A stretch of DNA of 64,000 nt from Bin5 sp965116395 (lineage in GTDB: Bacteria > Chloroflexota > Anaerolineae > Caldilineales > Caldilineaceae), in contig OZ220684.1 of NCBI GenBank assembly GCA_965116395.1, forward strand, positions 4,340,001 through 4,404,000, written 5' to 3'. Below are positions 17,136 through 24,279 of the stretch, piece by piece. Each line of letters opens with the position of its first letter. Position 1 is the first letter of the stretch. The notes under the pieces are model-generated. The model saw only the letters and a program-made list of their open reading frames with translations. It was not told the origin of the DNA and ran no database searches. Made by a program: the position numbers and the translations under genes.

Positions 17136-19406
17136 ATGACGCTGACAAAACAGGATGCACTCGACTATCATTCCAATGGCCGTCCCGGCAAGCTGAAGAT
17201 CACGCCGACCAAGCCGATGGAGACACAGCTGGACCTTTCGCTGGCCTACTCTCCCGGCGTGGCGCACCCGGTGTTGGAAATCGCAATGAGGCCGGAGGAC
17301 GCCTTTGAGTATACGGCTCGGGGCAACCTGGTCGCGGTCATCAGCAATGGTACGGCGATCCTCGGGCTGGGCAATCGGGGCGCGCTGGCTTCGAAGCCGG
17401 TGATGGAGGGGAAGGCGGTGCTTTTCAAGCGGTTCGCCGATGTGGATGTGTTCGACATCGAAGTGGACACAGAGGATGCGGCGGAGATGGTGCGATTCTG
17501 CGAACTGATCGCGCCGACCTTCGGCGGCATCAACCTCGAGGACATTAAAGCGCCGGAGTGCTTTCTTATAGAGCAGACGCTGCAGGCGCGGCTCGACATT
17601 CCTGTCTTCCACGACGACCAGCATGGTACGGCCATTATATCGGGGGCGGGACTGTTAAACGCCTTGGAGATTGCGGGCAAGCCGCTCGATGAGGCCCGGA
17701 TCGTCATCAACGGCGCCGGCGCTTCTGCGATTGCCTGCGCCGATATTTACGTGGCGTTGGGCGCAGAAAAAAGCAACATTGTTATGTGCGACAGCCGCGG
17801 CGTGATTTACGAGGGCCGCATGGAGAACATGAACGAGTGGAAAGAGGATTACGCCAGCGATACCGAGGCCCGCACTTTGGGTGAGGCCATGGCCGGGGCC
17901 GATGTGCTGATCGGCCTTTCGGTTGCGGGCGCTGTCTCGTCAGGGATGGTCCGCGCGATGGCGGAAAACCCGATCGTTTTTGCCATGGCCAATCCGGACC
18001 CGGAAATCCCCTATCCCGATGCCGTTTCTGCGCGGGATGATACGGTCATCATGGGGACGGGGCGTAGCGACTTTCCCAATCAGGTGAACAACGTACTCGG
18101 CTTCCCATTCATCTTCCGCGGCGCGCTGGACGTGCGGGCGAAGGCGATAAATATGGAGATGAAGCTGGCCGCGGCGCGCGCGCTGGCGGATCTTGCCAAG
18201 GAGGATGTACCGGACAGTGTAATGAAGGCATACGGGCTCGACACGCTGCAATTTGGGCCGGAATATATCATTCCCAAGCCGCTGGACAGCCGTGTGCTGA
18301 TGTGGGTCGCGCCGGCGGTGGCAAAGGCGGCGATGGAGACAGGGGTGGCACGGCGTACAATCGATCTGGACAACTATCTCGACGAGCTGGCGCTGCGTAT
18401 CGGCAAGGGTGTCCAGGTGATGCGTGCGCAGCAGAGCAAAGCCAGGCAGAATCCGAAGCGTGTGGTGTTTGGCGAGGGCGAGAACCCGAAGATCATAAGG
18501 GCGGCCTATGCGGTCGAGTCGGAGGGCATTGGTACGCCGGTGCTGCTGGGTAACCCGGATATTATCCGTATTCGCTGTGAAGAGTTGGGCCTCGACTACC
18601 GCCCGACAGTTATCAATCCCCACCAGGACCCCAAGTATCGAGAGTACGCGACCGCTTTCTACCAGGAACGGCAGCGCAAAGGCGTGACACTGGCCCGGGC
18701 CAACGAGTTGATGCGCCAAGCCAACTTTTTTGGGCCGACGATGGTGTTGAACGGCGACGCGGGCGCGTTCATCTCCGGTTTGACGTACAACTATCCTGAT
18801 GTGTTGCGTCCGGCGCTGCAGATCGTAGGCACTGCGCCAGAGCGCGGTGTTCTCAGCGGCGTCTACCTGATGATCGTGCGCGATCGCATTTACTTTTTCA
18901 GCGACGCGACTGTGAACATTGACCCCGATGCAGAGACTTTGGCCGCGATCGCGATCAACGCGGCCGACGTGGCGAGCCAGTTTGATGTTGAGCCGCGGGT
19001 GGCTATGCTGAGTTTCTCCAACTTTGGCAGCACGCGTCATCCGCAGGTTGACAAGGTTCAACAAGCGACCGAACTGGTTAAGGCGCAGCAGCCGGACCTG
19101 CAGATCGATGGCGAGATGCAAGCCGACGTGGCGGTTGTGCCGGATCTGATGCGCCGCCACTATCCTTTCAGCGCGATCGAGGACGCAAACGTGCTCGTGT
19201 TCCCTGAGCTGGCATCGGCCAATACGGCCTATAAGCTACTGCACCGCTTGGGCGGCGCCGAGGCCATTGGTCCGATTCTGGTGGGGATGGGCAAGCCGAT
19301 CCATGTGCTGGAGACTGGCGCGGAGGTGGTGGATATCGTCAACGTGGCCATTCTGGCGGTGGTAGATGCTCAGTTTCAGGAAGAAGGGGTCAAGAGTGGG
19401 AAATGA
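17136..19406 (+). CDS. maeB: NADP-dependent malic enzyme with phosphotransacetylase-like C-terminal domain
   Basis: The 756-aa enzyme oxidatively decarboxylates malate to pyruvate, giving NADPH. The N-terminal malic domain (to ~residue 160) has LAYSPGVAHP, the NAD-binding domain follows with INGAGASAIACADI (~residues 190-205), and HDDQHGTAI gives the metal and substrate ligands. From ~430 to the end a PTA/PTB-like domain follows (RVVFGEGENPKIIRAAYAV, FGPTMVLNGDAGAFISG), the architecture of MaeB proteins, where this part serves regulation rather than acetyl transfer. GGAG lies 8 nt before the ATG at 17136; earlier in-frame ATGs at 17067 and 17094 have no such site. Confidence 0.93.
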   Translation: MTLTKQDALDYHSNGRPGKLKITPTKPMETQLDLSLAYSPGVAHPVLEIAMRPEDAFEYTARGNLVAVISNGTAILGLGNRGALASKPVMEGKAVLFKRFADVDVFDIEVDTEDAAEMVRFCELIAPTFGGINLEDIKAPECFLIEQTLQARLDIPVFHDDQHGTAIISGAGLLNALEIAGKPLDEARIVINGAGASAIACADIYVALGAEKSNIVMCDSRGVIYEGRMENMNEWKEDYASDTEARTLGEAMAGADVLIGLSVAGAVSSGMVRAMAENPIVFAMANPDPEIPYPDAVSARDDTVIMGTGRSDFPNQVNNVLGFPFIFRGALDVRAKAINMEMKLAAARALADLAKEDVPDSVMKAYGLDTLQFGPEYIIPKPLDSRVLMWVAPAVAKAAMETGVARRTIDLDNYLDELALRIGKGVQVMRAQQSKARQNPKRVVFGEGENPKIIRAAYAVESEGIGTPVLLGNPDIIRIRCEELGLDYRPTVINPHQDPKYREYATAFYQERQRKGVTLARANELMRQANFFGPTMVLNGDAGAFISGLTYNYPDVLRPALQIVGTAPERGVLSGVYLMIVRDRIYFFSDATVNIDPDAETLAAIAINAADVASQFDVEPRVAMLSFSNFGSTRHPQVDKVQQATELVKAQQPDLQIDGEMQADVAVVPDLMRRHYPFSAIEDANVLVFPELASANTAYKLLHRLGGAEAIGPILVGMGKPIHVLETGAEVVDIVNVAILAVVDAQFQEEGVKSGK

Positions 19407-19445
19407 AGAGAGCGTTGCGCTCGCGACGATTCCCACCCTTGATGC

Positions 19446-19778
19446 TTATATGTTCCAATTCTGATCGCAGTTGGACACGGTATACATGGCAACTTCGGCT
19501 GCCGCTTCCACCTGGGGCCAGACTTCCTGGTGGATGTCGCGTGCAACCCACTCCTGGCGCAATTCTTCGCTCTCCCAGTACGAGATCACTTCGTGCGAAA
19601 ACGGGGGTCTGACCGCGCCCATTGCTTCGAGCTCTTCCTGAGGGAAGGGTGTCATCAGGCTGGCGCTGATAAAGCCCGGCTGCTGACGCATCGCCTCCAT
19701 CCATACATCAACAATTACTTTTTCCAGCTCGGCGTCATTGCCGTCTTTTGCGTTGAAATAGACATCAAGTGAGATCAT
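19446..19778 (-). CDS. Antibiotic biosynthesis monooxygenase (ABM) domain protein
   Basis: The 110-aa protein resembles the ABM/dimeric alpha-beta-barrel fold: VYFNAKDGNDAELEKVI, RQQPGFISASLM and HEVISYWESEELRQEWVARD follow the usual strand-helix-strand pattern with the family's W-x3-E-x8-W spacing. Members include quinol monooxygenases and heme-degrading enzymes, but many have no known substrate, and no cofactor site can be read. GGAG lies 10 nt before the ATG. It is 168 bp downstream of the SMP-30 lactonase on the same strand and may share its transcript. Confidence 0.75.
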   Translation of the reverse strand: MISLDVYFNAKDGNDAELEKVIVDVWMEAMRQQPGFISASLMTPFPQEELEAMGAVRPPFSHEVISYWESEELRQEWVARDIHQEVWPQVEAAAEVAMYTVSNCDQNWNI

Positions 19779-19946
19779 TACTTTCGTTCTCCTGGAATTG
19801 TCGCTTCTGGTGTTAGTGGGACAGTACTATGGCAGCGCTTGTGACCAGTGAAAGTCGCTCCCCCGATCCGGGCGCGACGTCCATTAATCCCACCGCAATA
19901 TAGGCACGAACTTCTGTCTTTTGGGGAAGACGCCCGCCTAATGGTG

Positions 19947-20846
19947 CTAGAAAGAGCGGTTTCCGGCAACTTTGACGCGCACTCGATAGAGAGATGAGCT
20001 GGCGGTGAGGAAGAGGCTCTTCAAATCGTCGTCGCCCCAACAGAAGTTTGCACAGCCCTGGGGCGTATAGATTACGCCCAAGCAGGTGGCGTCAGGCGCG
20101 AAGACGTGGATGCCCCCCGGTCCTGTTACGAAGAGGTTGCCTGCGCTGTCGACCTTCATGCCGTCGGGGGCGCCGTCGGGGGCGCCGTCGCGCTCGTCGG
20201 TGACTTCGGCCCAGACGCGGCCGTTTTCCAGGGTGCCGCTCGCATTCACGTCGAATACGCGAACGTGCGCCCGCATGGTGTCGTTGACGAATAGCCGCGA
20301 TTCGTCGAGCGAGAAGCAGAGCCCGTTGGGCTGGTCGAAATCGTCGACCAGCAATGTAAGTTCGCGTGTGCCGGGATCGAGCCGGTAGACGCCCTGGAAG
20401 TCGAGTTGCTGGGGGCGGGGCCGGCCGTAGTACTCGCCGCGGCCAAAGCCCGGATCGGTAAAGTAGATTGAGCGGTCGCGCTTGACGATGATGTCGTTAG
20501 GGCTGTTGAGCTCCTTGTCGCCGAAATGGGTAGCGAGAACGGTGACCGAACCGTCGCTCTCGGTACGGGTAACGCGACTGGTGGCGTGTTCGCAGGTGAC
20601 GACGCGGCCGTCGGCGTCGTAGGCGTTGCCGTTGGCCATGTTGCTGGGCTGGCGCCAGGTCTCGATGCTGCCGTCAGGACGCCAGATGCGCATGCGGTTG
20701 CCGGGAATATCGCTGAAGATCAGGTGCTTCTCGACGTGGTTCCAGATGGGTCCTTCGGTGAATTCGAAGCCGCTGCCGATCTCTTCGATTTCGAGGTTGT
20801 CGCCGACAACGGTGCGGAATTTCTCGTCGCGGATTTCTAGGTTCAC
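19947..20846 (-). CDS. SMP-30/gluconolactonase/LRE family protein, copy 1
   Basis: The 299-aa six-bladed propeller lactonase hydrolyses aldonolactones in oxidative sugar catabolism. Metal ligands by family alignment are E31 (FTEGPIW), N174 (QPNGLCFS) and D228 (PDGMKVD); N117 (SPNDI) would contact substrate. It has no signal peptide, so it is probably cytoplasmic. A tandem GAPD-GAPD at residues 221-228 (12-bp duplication) lies directly before the metal-binding Asp, where relatives usually have a single DGAPDGM. The paralogue at 28268-29248 is only moderately similar. Confidence 0.88.
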   Translation of the reverse strand: MNLEIRDEKFRTVVGDNLEIEEIGSGFEFTEGPIWNHVEKHLIFSDIPGNRMRIWRPDGSIETWRQPSNMANGNAYDADGRVVTCEHATSRVTRTESDGSVTVLATHFGDKELNSPNDIIVKRDRSIYFTDPGFGRGEYYGRPRPQQLDFQGVYRLDPGTRELTLLVDDFDQPNGLCFSLDESRLFVNDTMRAHVRVFDVNASGTLENGRVWAEVTDERDGAPDGAPDGMKVDSAGNLFVTGPGGIHVFAPDATCLGVIYTPQGCANFCWGDDDLKSLFLTASSSLYRVRVKVAGNRSF

Positions 20847-20957
20847 AGTTTACTCCGATCTGATATTGGTTCCCCAGTTTACGAGGTCATGATTCCTGGG
20901 ATTGCCGCAGCGGTTTGGATCTGCGCCATGAACATAGTCCTGATCCTAAAAACATTA

Positions 20958-20978
20958 GCAATGAGTAGTTATGGGCTA
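20958..20978 (+). repeat. Left terminal inverted repeat of the HEPN-like element
   Basis: GCAATGAGTAG-TTAT-GGGCTA, pairing with 21452-21472. It contains the stop codon (TAG, minus strand) of the enclosed gene. Confidence 0.8.
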
Positions 20979-21437
20979 GAAATGAATACAATGTGCTTCT
21001 GGCAGTTTGTCGTTAAGAAGTTGTACAAGTTTTCTCAAAGAGGACGCCCGATAAGTAACCAATTTGCCACTTGCATTGTTATCCATTGAATACCTATTTT
21101 CTATAAAAGGCGCACGGTTGTTTTCTAAGAATTGACGTGTTATTCCAGCCTGTTTAAGCAATCCTCTCGTATCTTCTGTCATGTCTTTATTGTCATACAG
21201 TTTAAGCAAGTCGTGTGTACACTCGACTTCCGCATGTGAACTATCCATCGAAACAAATGATTTAATTGCAATTTCTAAAGCGTAGCTGCTCATTATTGCT
21301 GTCGTGTCAATCAATGCACACTTTCTATCCTTGCATACCTCTGTCGATTCTATTTCTTTCTCCCATTCACTTATTAAATCACAGTAGCCTTGTAGTTCAC
21401 TTATTGCTTGGAGACTACGCCATTCGACACTTTTCAT
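20976..21437 (-). CDS. HEPN-like helical protein, cargo of the TIR-bounded element
   Basis: The 153-aa protein is predicted all-helical and not confidently identified. SSYALEIAIKSFVSM (residues ~50-64) followed by CTHDLLKLYDNKDMTEDTRGLL (~73-94) resembles the helix pair of HEPN-domain proteins, which often read LELLLKAL...HTHDLLKLY; FIENRYSM (~110-118) resembles their later (W/N)RY motif. The RNase motif R-x4-6-H is not present. HEPN proteins act in toxin-antitoxin and abortive-infection systems, often with a nucleotidyltransferase partner, and none is adjacent. AAGGAG lies 7 nt before the ATG. The AT-rich codon use is unlike its neighbours and fits transfer. Confidence 0.6.
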   Translation of the reverse strand: MKSVEWRSLQAISELQGYCDLISEWEKEIESTEVCKDRKCALIDTTAIMSSYALEIAIKSFVSMDSSHAEVECTHDLLKLYDNKDMTEDTRGLLKQAGITRQFLENNRAPFIENRYSMDNNASGKLVTYRASSLRKLVQLLNDKLPEAHCIHF

Positions 21438-21451
21438 AATTGTTCTCCTTT

Positions 21452-21472
21452 TAGCCCTAATCTACTCATTGC
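21452..21472 (-). repeat. Right terminal inverted repeat of the HEPN-like element
   Basis: The minus strand reads GCAATGAGTAG-ATTA-GGGCTA; continuing inward it leads into the AAGGAG of the enclosed gene. Confidence 0.8.
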
Positions 21473-21630
21473 CAAAACATTCACCTCAGTTCGCTAAGCT
21501 GCAAAGGTCTGAGCTCTGTGCAATAGACTTGAGAAACAGGAATCGCGTCATGGCCAAGCACTTGACAAGAAACTTACAGGAGTACGGCTTCGACATGGAC
21601 GCCAATGGACAATTCAGCTGTTTCTGTAGA

Positions 21631-21882
21631 CTACCGTTCGAACAGCCTTGCTCGGATTTCGTCCCGGGGCAGACCTACCTGCTCTGCAACAGCCGAAATT
21701 ATCGAACTTATCGTTCCAACTCGCAATTCCTGGTGGCGGGGAATCGTAACGTGATGCTCAGCACCATGAGCGACAACAGCTAGAGTCATATGGCTGCCCC
21801 TCTGTCGCTCGAATCGGTAGCCAAAATTGAGTCGCAACAGTCTTGCAAGCGCATCGCCTGATAAGTCCCGCGGCAATTTCAT
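21631..21882 (-). CDS. hicA: HicA-family toxin (type II toxin-antitoxin)
   Basis: The 83-aa protein has the HicA/YcfA dsRBD-like fold pattern: an N-terminal helix (SGDALARLLRLNFGYRF), the catalytic-His strand RQRGSHMTL with His31, and HHVTIPRHQELRVGTISSII, which is the most diagnostic part. HicA proteins are ribosome-independent mRNA interferases. The ATG overlaps the TGA of hicB by 4 nt (ATGA), so translation is coupled to the antitoxin. The antitoxin-first order is opposite to the classical hicAB order. Confidence 0.85.
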   Translation of the reverse strand: MKLPRDLSGDALARLLRLNFGYRFERQRGSHMTLAVVAHGAEHHVTIPRHQELRVGTISSIISAVAEQVGLPRDEIRARLFER

Positions 21883-22091
21883 ACTGCGATGACTTCGTCC
21901 CTGACAAGATGCAACCTGACTATTCCAGGCATGTTTTCGTCGTCAAAGTGGCAACGTACAGCGTCCTTCACCATTTCCTTCAGGTCGGCCCAGTTCTCCC
22001 CTTGAGTGAAGATACTGTAACCTAAAGCCCTGGCGTCATATCCGCCTTCGACCGCTTCAGTTACTTCAAAAATGATTTCGGATGGCTTCAT
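21879..22091 (-). CDS. hicB: HicB-like antitoxin, short form
   Basis: The 70-aa protein matches the short HicB-like type (partial RNase H-like fold): IIFEVTEAVEGGYDARALGYSIFTQGENWADLKEMVKDAV followed by CHFDD. It lacks the C-terminal DNA-binding domain of longer HicB proteins, so autoregulation would need another factor. Databases sometimes mislabel this type as a dehydrogenase subunit. AGGAG lies 8 nt before the ATG at 22091; the frame continues upstream without a better start. It is cotranscribed with hicA (4-nt overlap). Confidence 0.8.
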   Translation of the reverse strand: MKPSEIIFEVTEAVEGGYDARALGYSIFTQGENWADLKEMVKDAVRCHFDDENMPGIVRLHLVRDEVIAV

Positions 22092-22119
22092 CAGCAGTTC
22101 TCCTGGAGGATTGCTTCGA

Positions 22120-22221
22120 ATGAATCTGCGATTGCAATTCATCGAAGTCCATGATCGAAAGACAAGGCACCAACTGCAGCCGACATTTGCCCAATGGTAT
22201 GAGAAGCTCGACTCAATCTGA
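22120..22221 (+). CDS. Candidate 33-aa protein divergent from hicB
   Basis: A short frame, MNLRLQFIEVHDRKTRH onward to WYEKLDSI, begins 8 nt after GGAGG. This site is inside the palindrome CCTCCAGGAG, whose other strand serves hicB, so the divergent start may be an accident of symmetry. It has no family resemblance. It is either a small gene or a remnant. Confidence 0.25.
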   Translation: MNLRLQFIEVHDRKTRHQLQPTFAQWYEKLDSI

Positions 22222-22566
22222 GTGACGGCTCCTGCAACCGGCCACAGCCAGAACCGGCTTAATACTGATGTGTCATAAATGTTAGCGTCCAGCTCGTAGA
22301 ATTGACGACATCGAGAGCTTGGTGTCCTTTCTTTGTTGCGTGTTAAGTGAGCCTGCTTACTTGGGTCAGATTCCGAGTCACTCACGAGGACACTTGCTAT
22401 TATGAATTGAACTCCACCATAGTACGACATATGTTCTGATTCGCCAAGCATTCAATTGATTCCGTTAACGGAGTATTCTCCGCCACTGTATGGTAAAATA
22501 CGCGCCAAACAGTCCGCACGCTGCCATCGGAGGGGCACAAGAGCGGAATCCTGGAGGACAGTTGAG
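22222..22566. other. Intergenic region upstream of the E1-beta gene
   Basis: 345 bp with no supported gene. An extended -10 promoter candidate lies at 22491-22499 and a small inverted repeat GGAG-TATT-CTCC at 22470-22481. The first part (22222-22320) includes the likely promoter area of hicBA, but I could not fix hexamers. Confidence 0.4.
22491..22499 (+). promoter_or_regulatory. Extended -10 promoter candidate of the E1-beta/Nudix operon
   Basis: TGG-TAAAAT matches the extended -10 form (TGn followed by a hexamer matching five of six consensus bases). It has no good -35 at the usual distance. The start of transcription would be about 60 nt before the ATG at 22567. Confidence 0.4.
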
Positions 22567-23553
22567 ATGAGCAGCACGCAGGAATTGACCTACATCGCGG
22601 CCATCACCGATGCGATGGACGTGGAGATGGCGCGCGACCCCGAGGTAATCATCTTTGGGGAGGACGTGGCCGGCCCTTTCGGCGGCGCCTTCAAGGTTAC
22701 AAAACCACTGACTGAAAAGTACCCGCCGGAGCGCATCTTCAACACGCCGATGTGCGAGAACGCGTTCATCAGTATGGGCACGGGAATGGCGCTGATGGGG
22801 ATGCGGCCGGTGATTGAGATGCAGTTTGCCGACTTTATTTCGAGCGGCTTTGACAGCATCGTTCAGTTCGCGGCCACCAATCACTATCGCTGGGGGGCGC
22901 CGGTACCCTGGGTGATTCGCGCGCCTTGTGATGGCGGGCTGCGATCCGGCCCCTTTCATAGCCAGAACCCGGAGGCCTGGTTTACACATTCTCCTGGCCT
23001 CAAAGTAGTAGCGCCGGCGACCCCTGCCGATGCCAAGGGCCTGCTGATCGCTGCGATCCGGGACAACAATCCTGTCATTTATATGGAGAGTAAGATCCTC
23101 TACCGTACGGAGCGCGGCCCTGTGCCTGAGGGCGAATATGTGGTTCCGATCGGAGAGGCCTGTAATGTTCGGGAAGGGTCGGACGTGTCGATAATCACCT
23201 ACGGTGCACAGGTGCGGGAGGCGAAGGAGGCGGCTGGACGCTTGGCAGAGGAGGGGATTGAGGCCGAAATACTGGATCTGCGGACGCTCAAGCCGCTGGA
23301 CACTGAGGCGATCTTGGATAGCGCCCGCAGGACGGGCAAGGTGTTGATCGTTCACAGCGCCACCGGCAACACAGGCGTGGGCGCGGAAGTGGCGGCGCTG
23401 ATCGCGCAGGAGGCGTTTGAATGGCTCGATGCGCCGATTCAGCGGTTGACCGGTCTGGATATTCCCGTGCCTTTCAGCCCGACGCTGGAGGATGCTTATC
23501 GCCCGAGCGCCGACAAAATTTACGCGCTGGCGAAAGAACTGGCGGCATTTTGA
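22567..23553 (+). CDS. 2-oxoacid dehydrogenase E1 component, beta subunit (pyruvate/branched-chain type)
   Basis: The 328-aa protein is the beta half of a thiamine-diphosphate E1 enzyme: DVEMARDPEVIIFGEDVAG near residues 18-36 with the catalytic Glu of GED, then FNTPMCENAFISMGTGMALMGMRPV and HSQNPEAWFTHSPGLKVVAPATP (substrate channel), and the transketolase C-terminal domain from ~200. GGAGG lies 9 nt before the ATG at 22567; the upstream frame extension is rejected. The alpha subunit, E2 and E3 are not adjacent, which is unusual. The next gene, Nudix, begins 2 bp after its stop. Whether pyruvate, branched-chain oxoacids or acetoin is the substrate cannot be decided. Confidence 0.88.
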   Translation: MSSTQELTYIAAITDAMDVEMARDPEVIIFGEDVAGPFGGAFKVTKPLTEKYPPERIFNTPMCENAFISMGTGMALMGMRPVIEMQFADFISSGFDSIVQFAATNHYRWGAPVPWVIRAPCDGGLRSGPFHSQNPEAWFTHSPGLKVVAPATPADAKGLLIAAIRDNNPVIYMESKILYRTERGPVPEGEYVVPIGEACNVREGSDVSIITYGAQVREAKEAAGRLAEEGIEAEILDLRTLKPLDTEAILDSARRTGKVLIVHSATGNTGVGAEVAALIAQEAFEWLDAPIQRLTGLDIPVPFSPTLEDAYRPSADKIYALAKELAAF

Positions 23554-23555
23554 AC

Positions 23556-24215
23556 ATGGCCAACAACAGCCTGAAACTGGCAACGCTCTGCTATGTGCAG
23601 CGGCCTGGCCAGACCCTTATGCTTCACCGGGTCAAGCGGGCCAACGACTACCATGAGGGCAAGTGGAACGGTCTGGGCGGCAAGTTTGAGCAGGGGGAAT
23701 CGCCGGAAGAGTGCGTTGTGCGTGAGGTTTATGAGGAGAGCGGGCTGCAGTGCATCGACCCGGCGCTGCGCGGCCAGATCACCTTTCCCAACTTCGACGG
23801 CGAGGCCGACTGGTATGTGTGGCTCTTCGTCGCGCAAGACTGGACCGGGCAACTGATCGACTCGGAAGAGGGCAGACTGGCCTGGATCGACAACGAGAGG
23901 CTGCTGGACCTTAACCTGTGGCCGGGCGACAGGATGTTCATTCCGTGGATGTTTGAGGAGCGCTACTTCTCGGCGAAGTTCCTTTACCAGGACGGCGACT
24001 TTCAGGGCTACGAGGCCACGTTTTACAGCCCCGGCGGCCGCATCGACCGCGAGAGCTACCGGCACCAGGCGGAGGAAGTAAAGCCCGATTTTGTGCCTGT
24101 ATACGAGGCGGTTGATGACACCTACTGCTGGCTGTGCGGCGGCGCGGTAAGTAAGCGTCATTGCAAGATCATCTGCAGCCAGTGCGGATTTACCCGCGAT
24201 TGCAGCGACCCTTAA
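23556..24215 (+). CDS. Nudix hydrolase fused to a C-terminal zinc ribbon
   Basis: The 219-aa protein has a complete Nudix box at residues 42-64 (G-x5-E-x7-REVYEESGL), of the MutT/8-oxo-dGTP diphosphatase type by the surrounding LCYVQRPGQTLMLHRVKR and KWNGLGGKFEQGE. After the Nudix domain, a Cys-rich tail (191-219) carries C191-x2-C194 and C207-x2-C210 with C203 and C216, a likely zinc ribbon ending GFTRDCSDP. It begins 2 bp after the E1-beta stop, so translational coupling is likely. The link between a 2-oxoacid dehydrogenase subunit and nucleotide sanitation is unexplained. Confidence 0.88.
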   Translation: MANNSLKLATLCYVQRPGQTLMLHRVKRANDYHEGKWNGLGGKFEQGESPEECVVREVYEESGLQCIDPALRGQITFPNFDGEADWYVWLFVAQDWTGQLIDSEEGRLAWIDNERLLDLNLWPGDRMFIPWMFEERYFSAKFLYQDGDFQGYEATFYSPGGRIDRESYRHQAEEVKPDFVPVYEAVDDTYCWLCGGAVSKRHCKIICSQCGFTRDCSDP

Positions 24216-24279
24216 GCGGCCCGTACTCTGTGTAACTGATTAGTCAGCAAGGCGCTTGCTTGCTGGCCGATTTCCAGCC

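Larger units (their letters stand above)
20949..21481. mobile_element. 517-bp TIR/TSD-bounded element carrying only a HEPN-like gene
   Basis: The element (20957-21473) is flanked by a perfect 8-bp direct repeat AAAACATT (20949-20956 and 21474-21481). Its ends are inverted repeats: left 20958-20978, right 21452-21472, both reading inward GCAATGAGTAG, four variable bases, GGGCTA (18 of 21 match), with weaker similarity for ~12 bp more. The sole gene runs from edge to edge: its stop codon lies in the left repeat and its ribosome-binding site in the inner part of the right one. The interior is visibly AT-rich against G+C-rich surroundings. No transposase is encoded, so it would be moved in trans. 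An 8-bp AT-rich target duplication fits IS1595- or ISL3-type enzymes (inference). Confidence 0.8.

Noticed and set aside
17940..19160. 406-codon minus-strand frame
   Set aside because: It is antisense to malic enzyme and rich in His/Arg as expected from the opposite strand.
21469..21783. 104-codon plus-strand frame over the element edge and hicA
   Set aside because: It crosses the target-site duplication and is antisense to hicA; no ribosome-binding site was seen.
22222..22451. Minus-strand extension of hicB to 22451
   Set aside because: The extra 120 residues have no HicB resemblance, and a strong ribosome-binding site supports the start at 22091.
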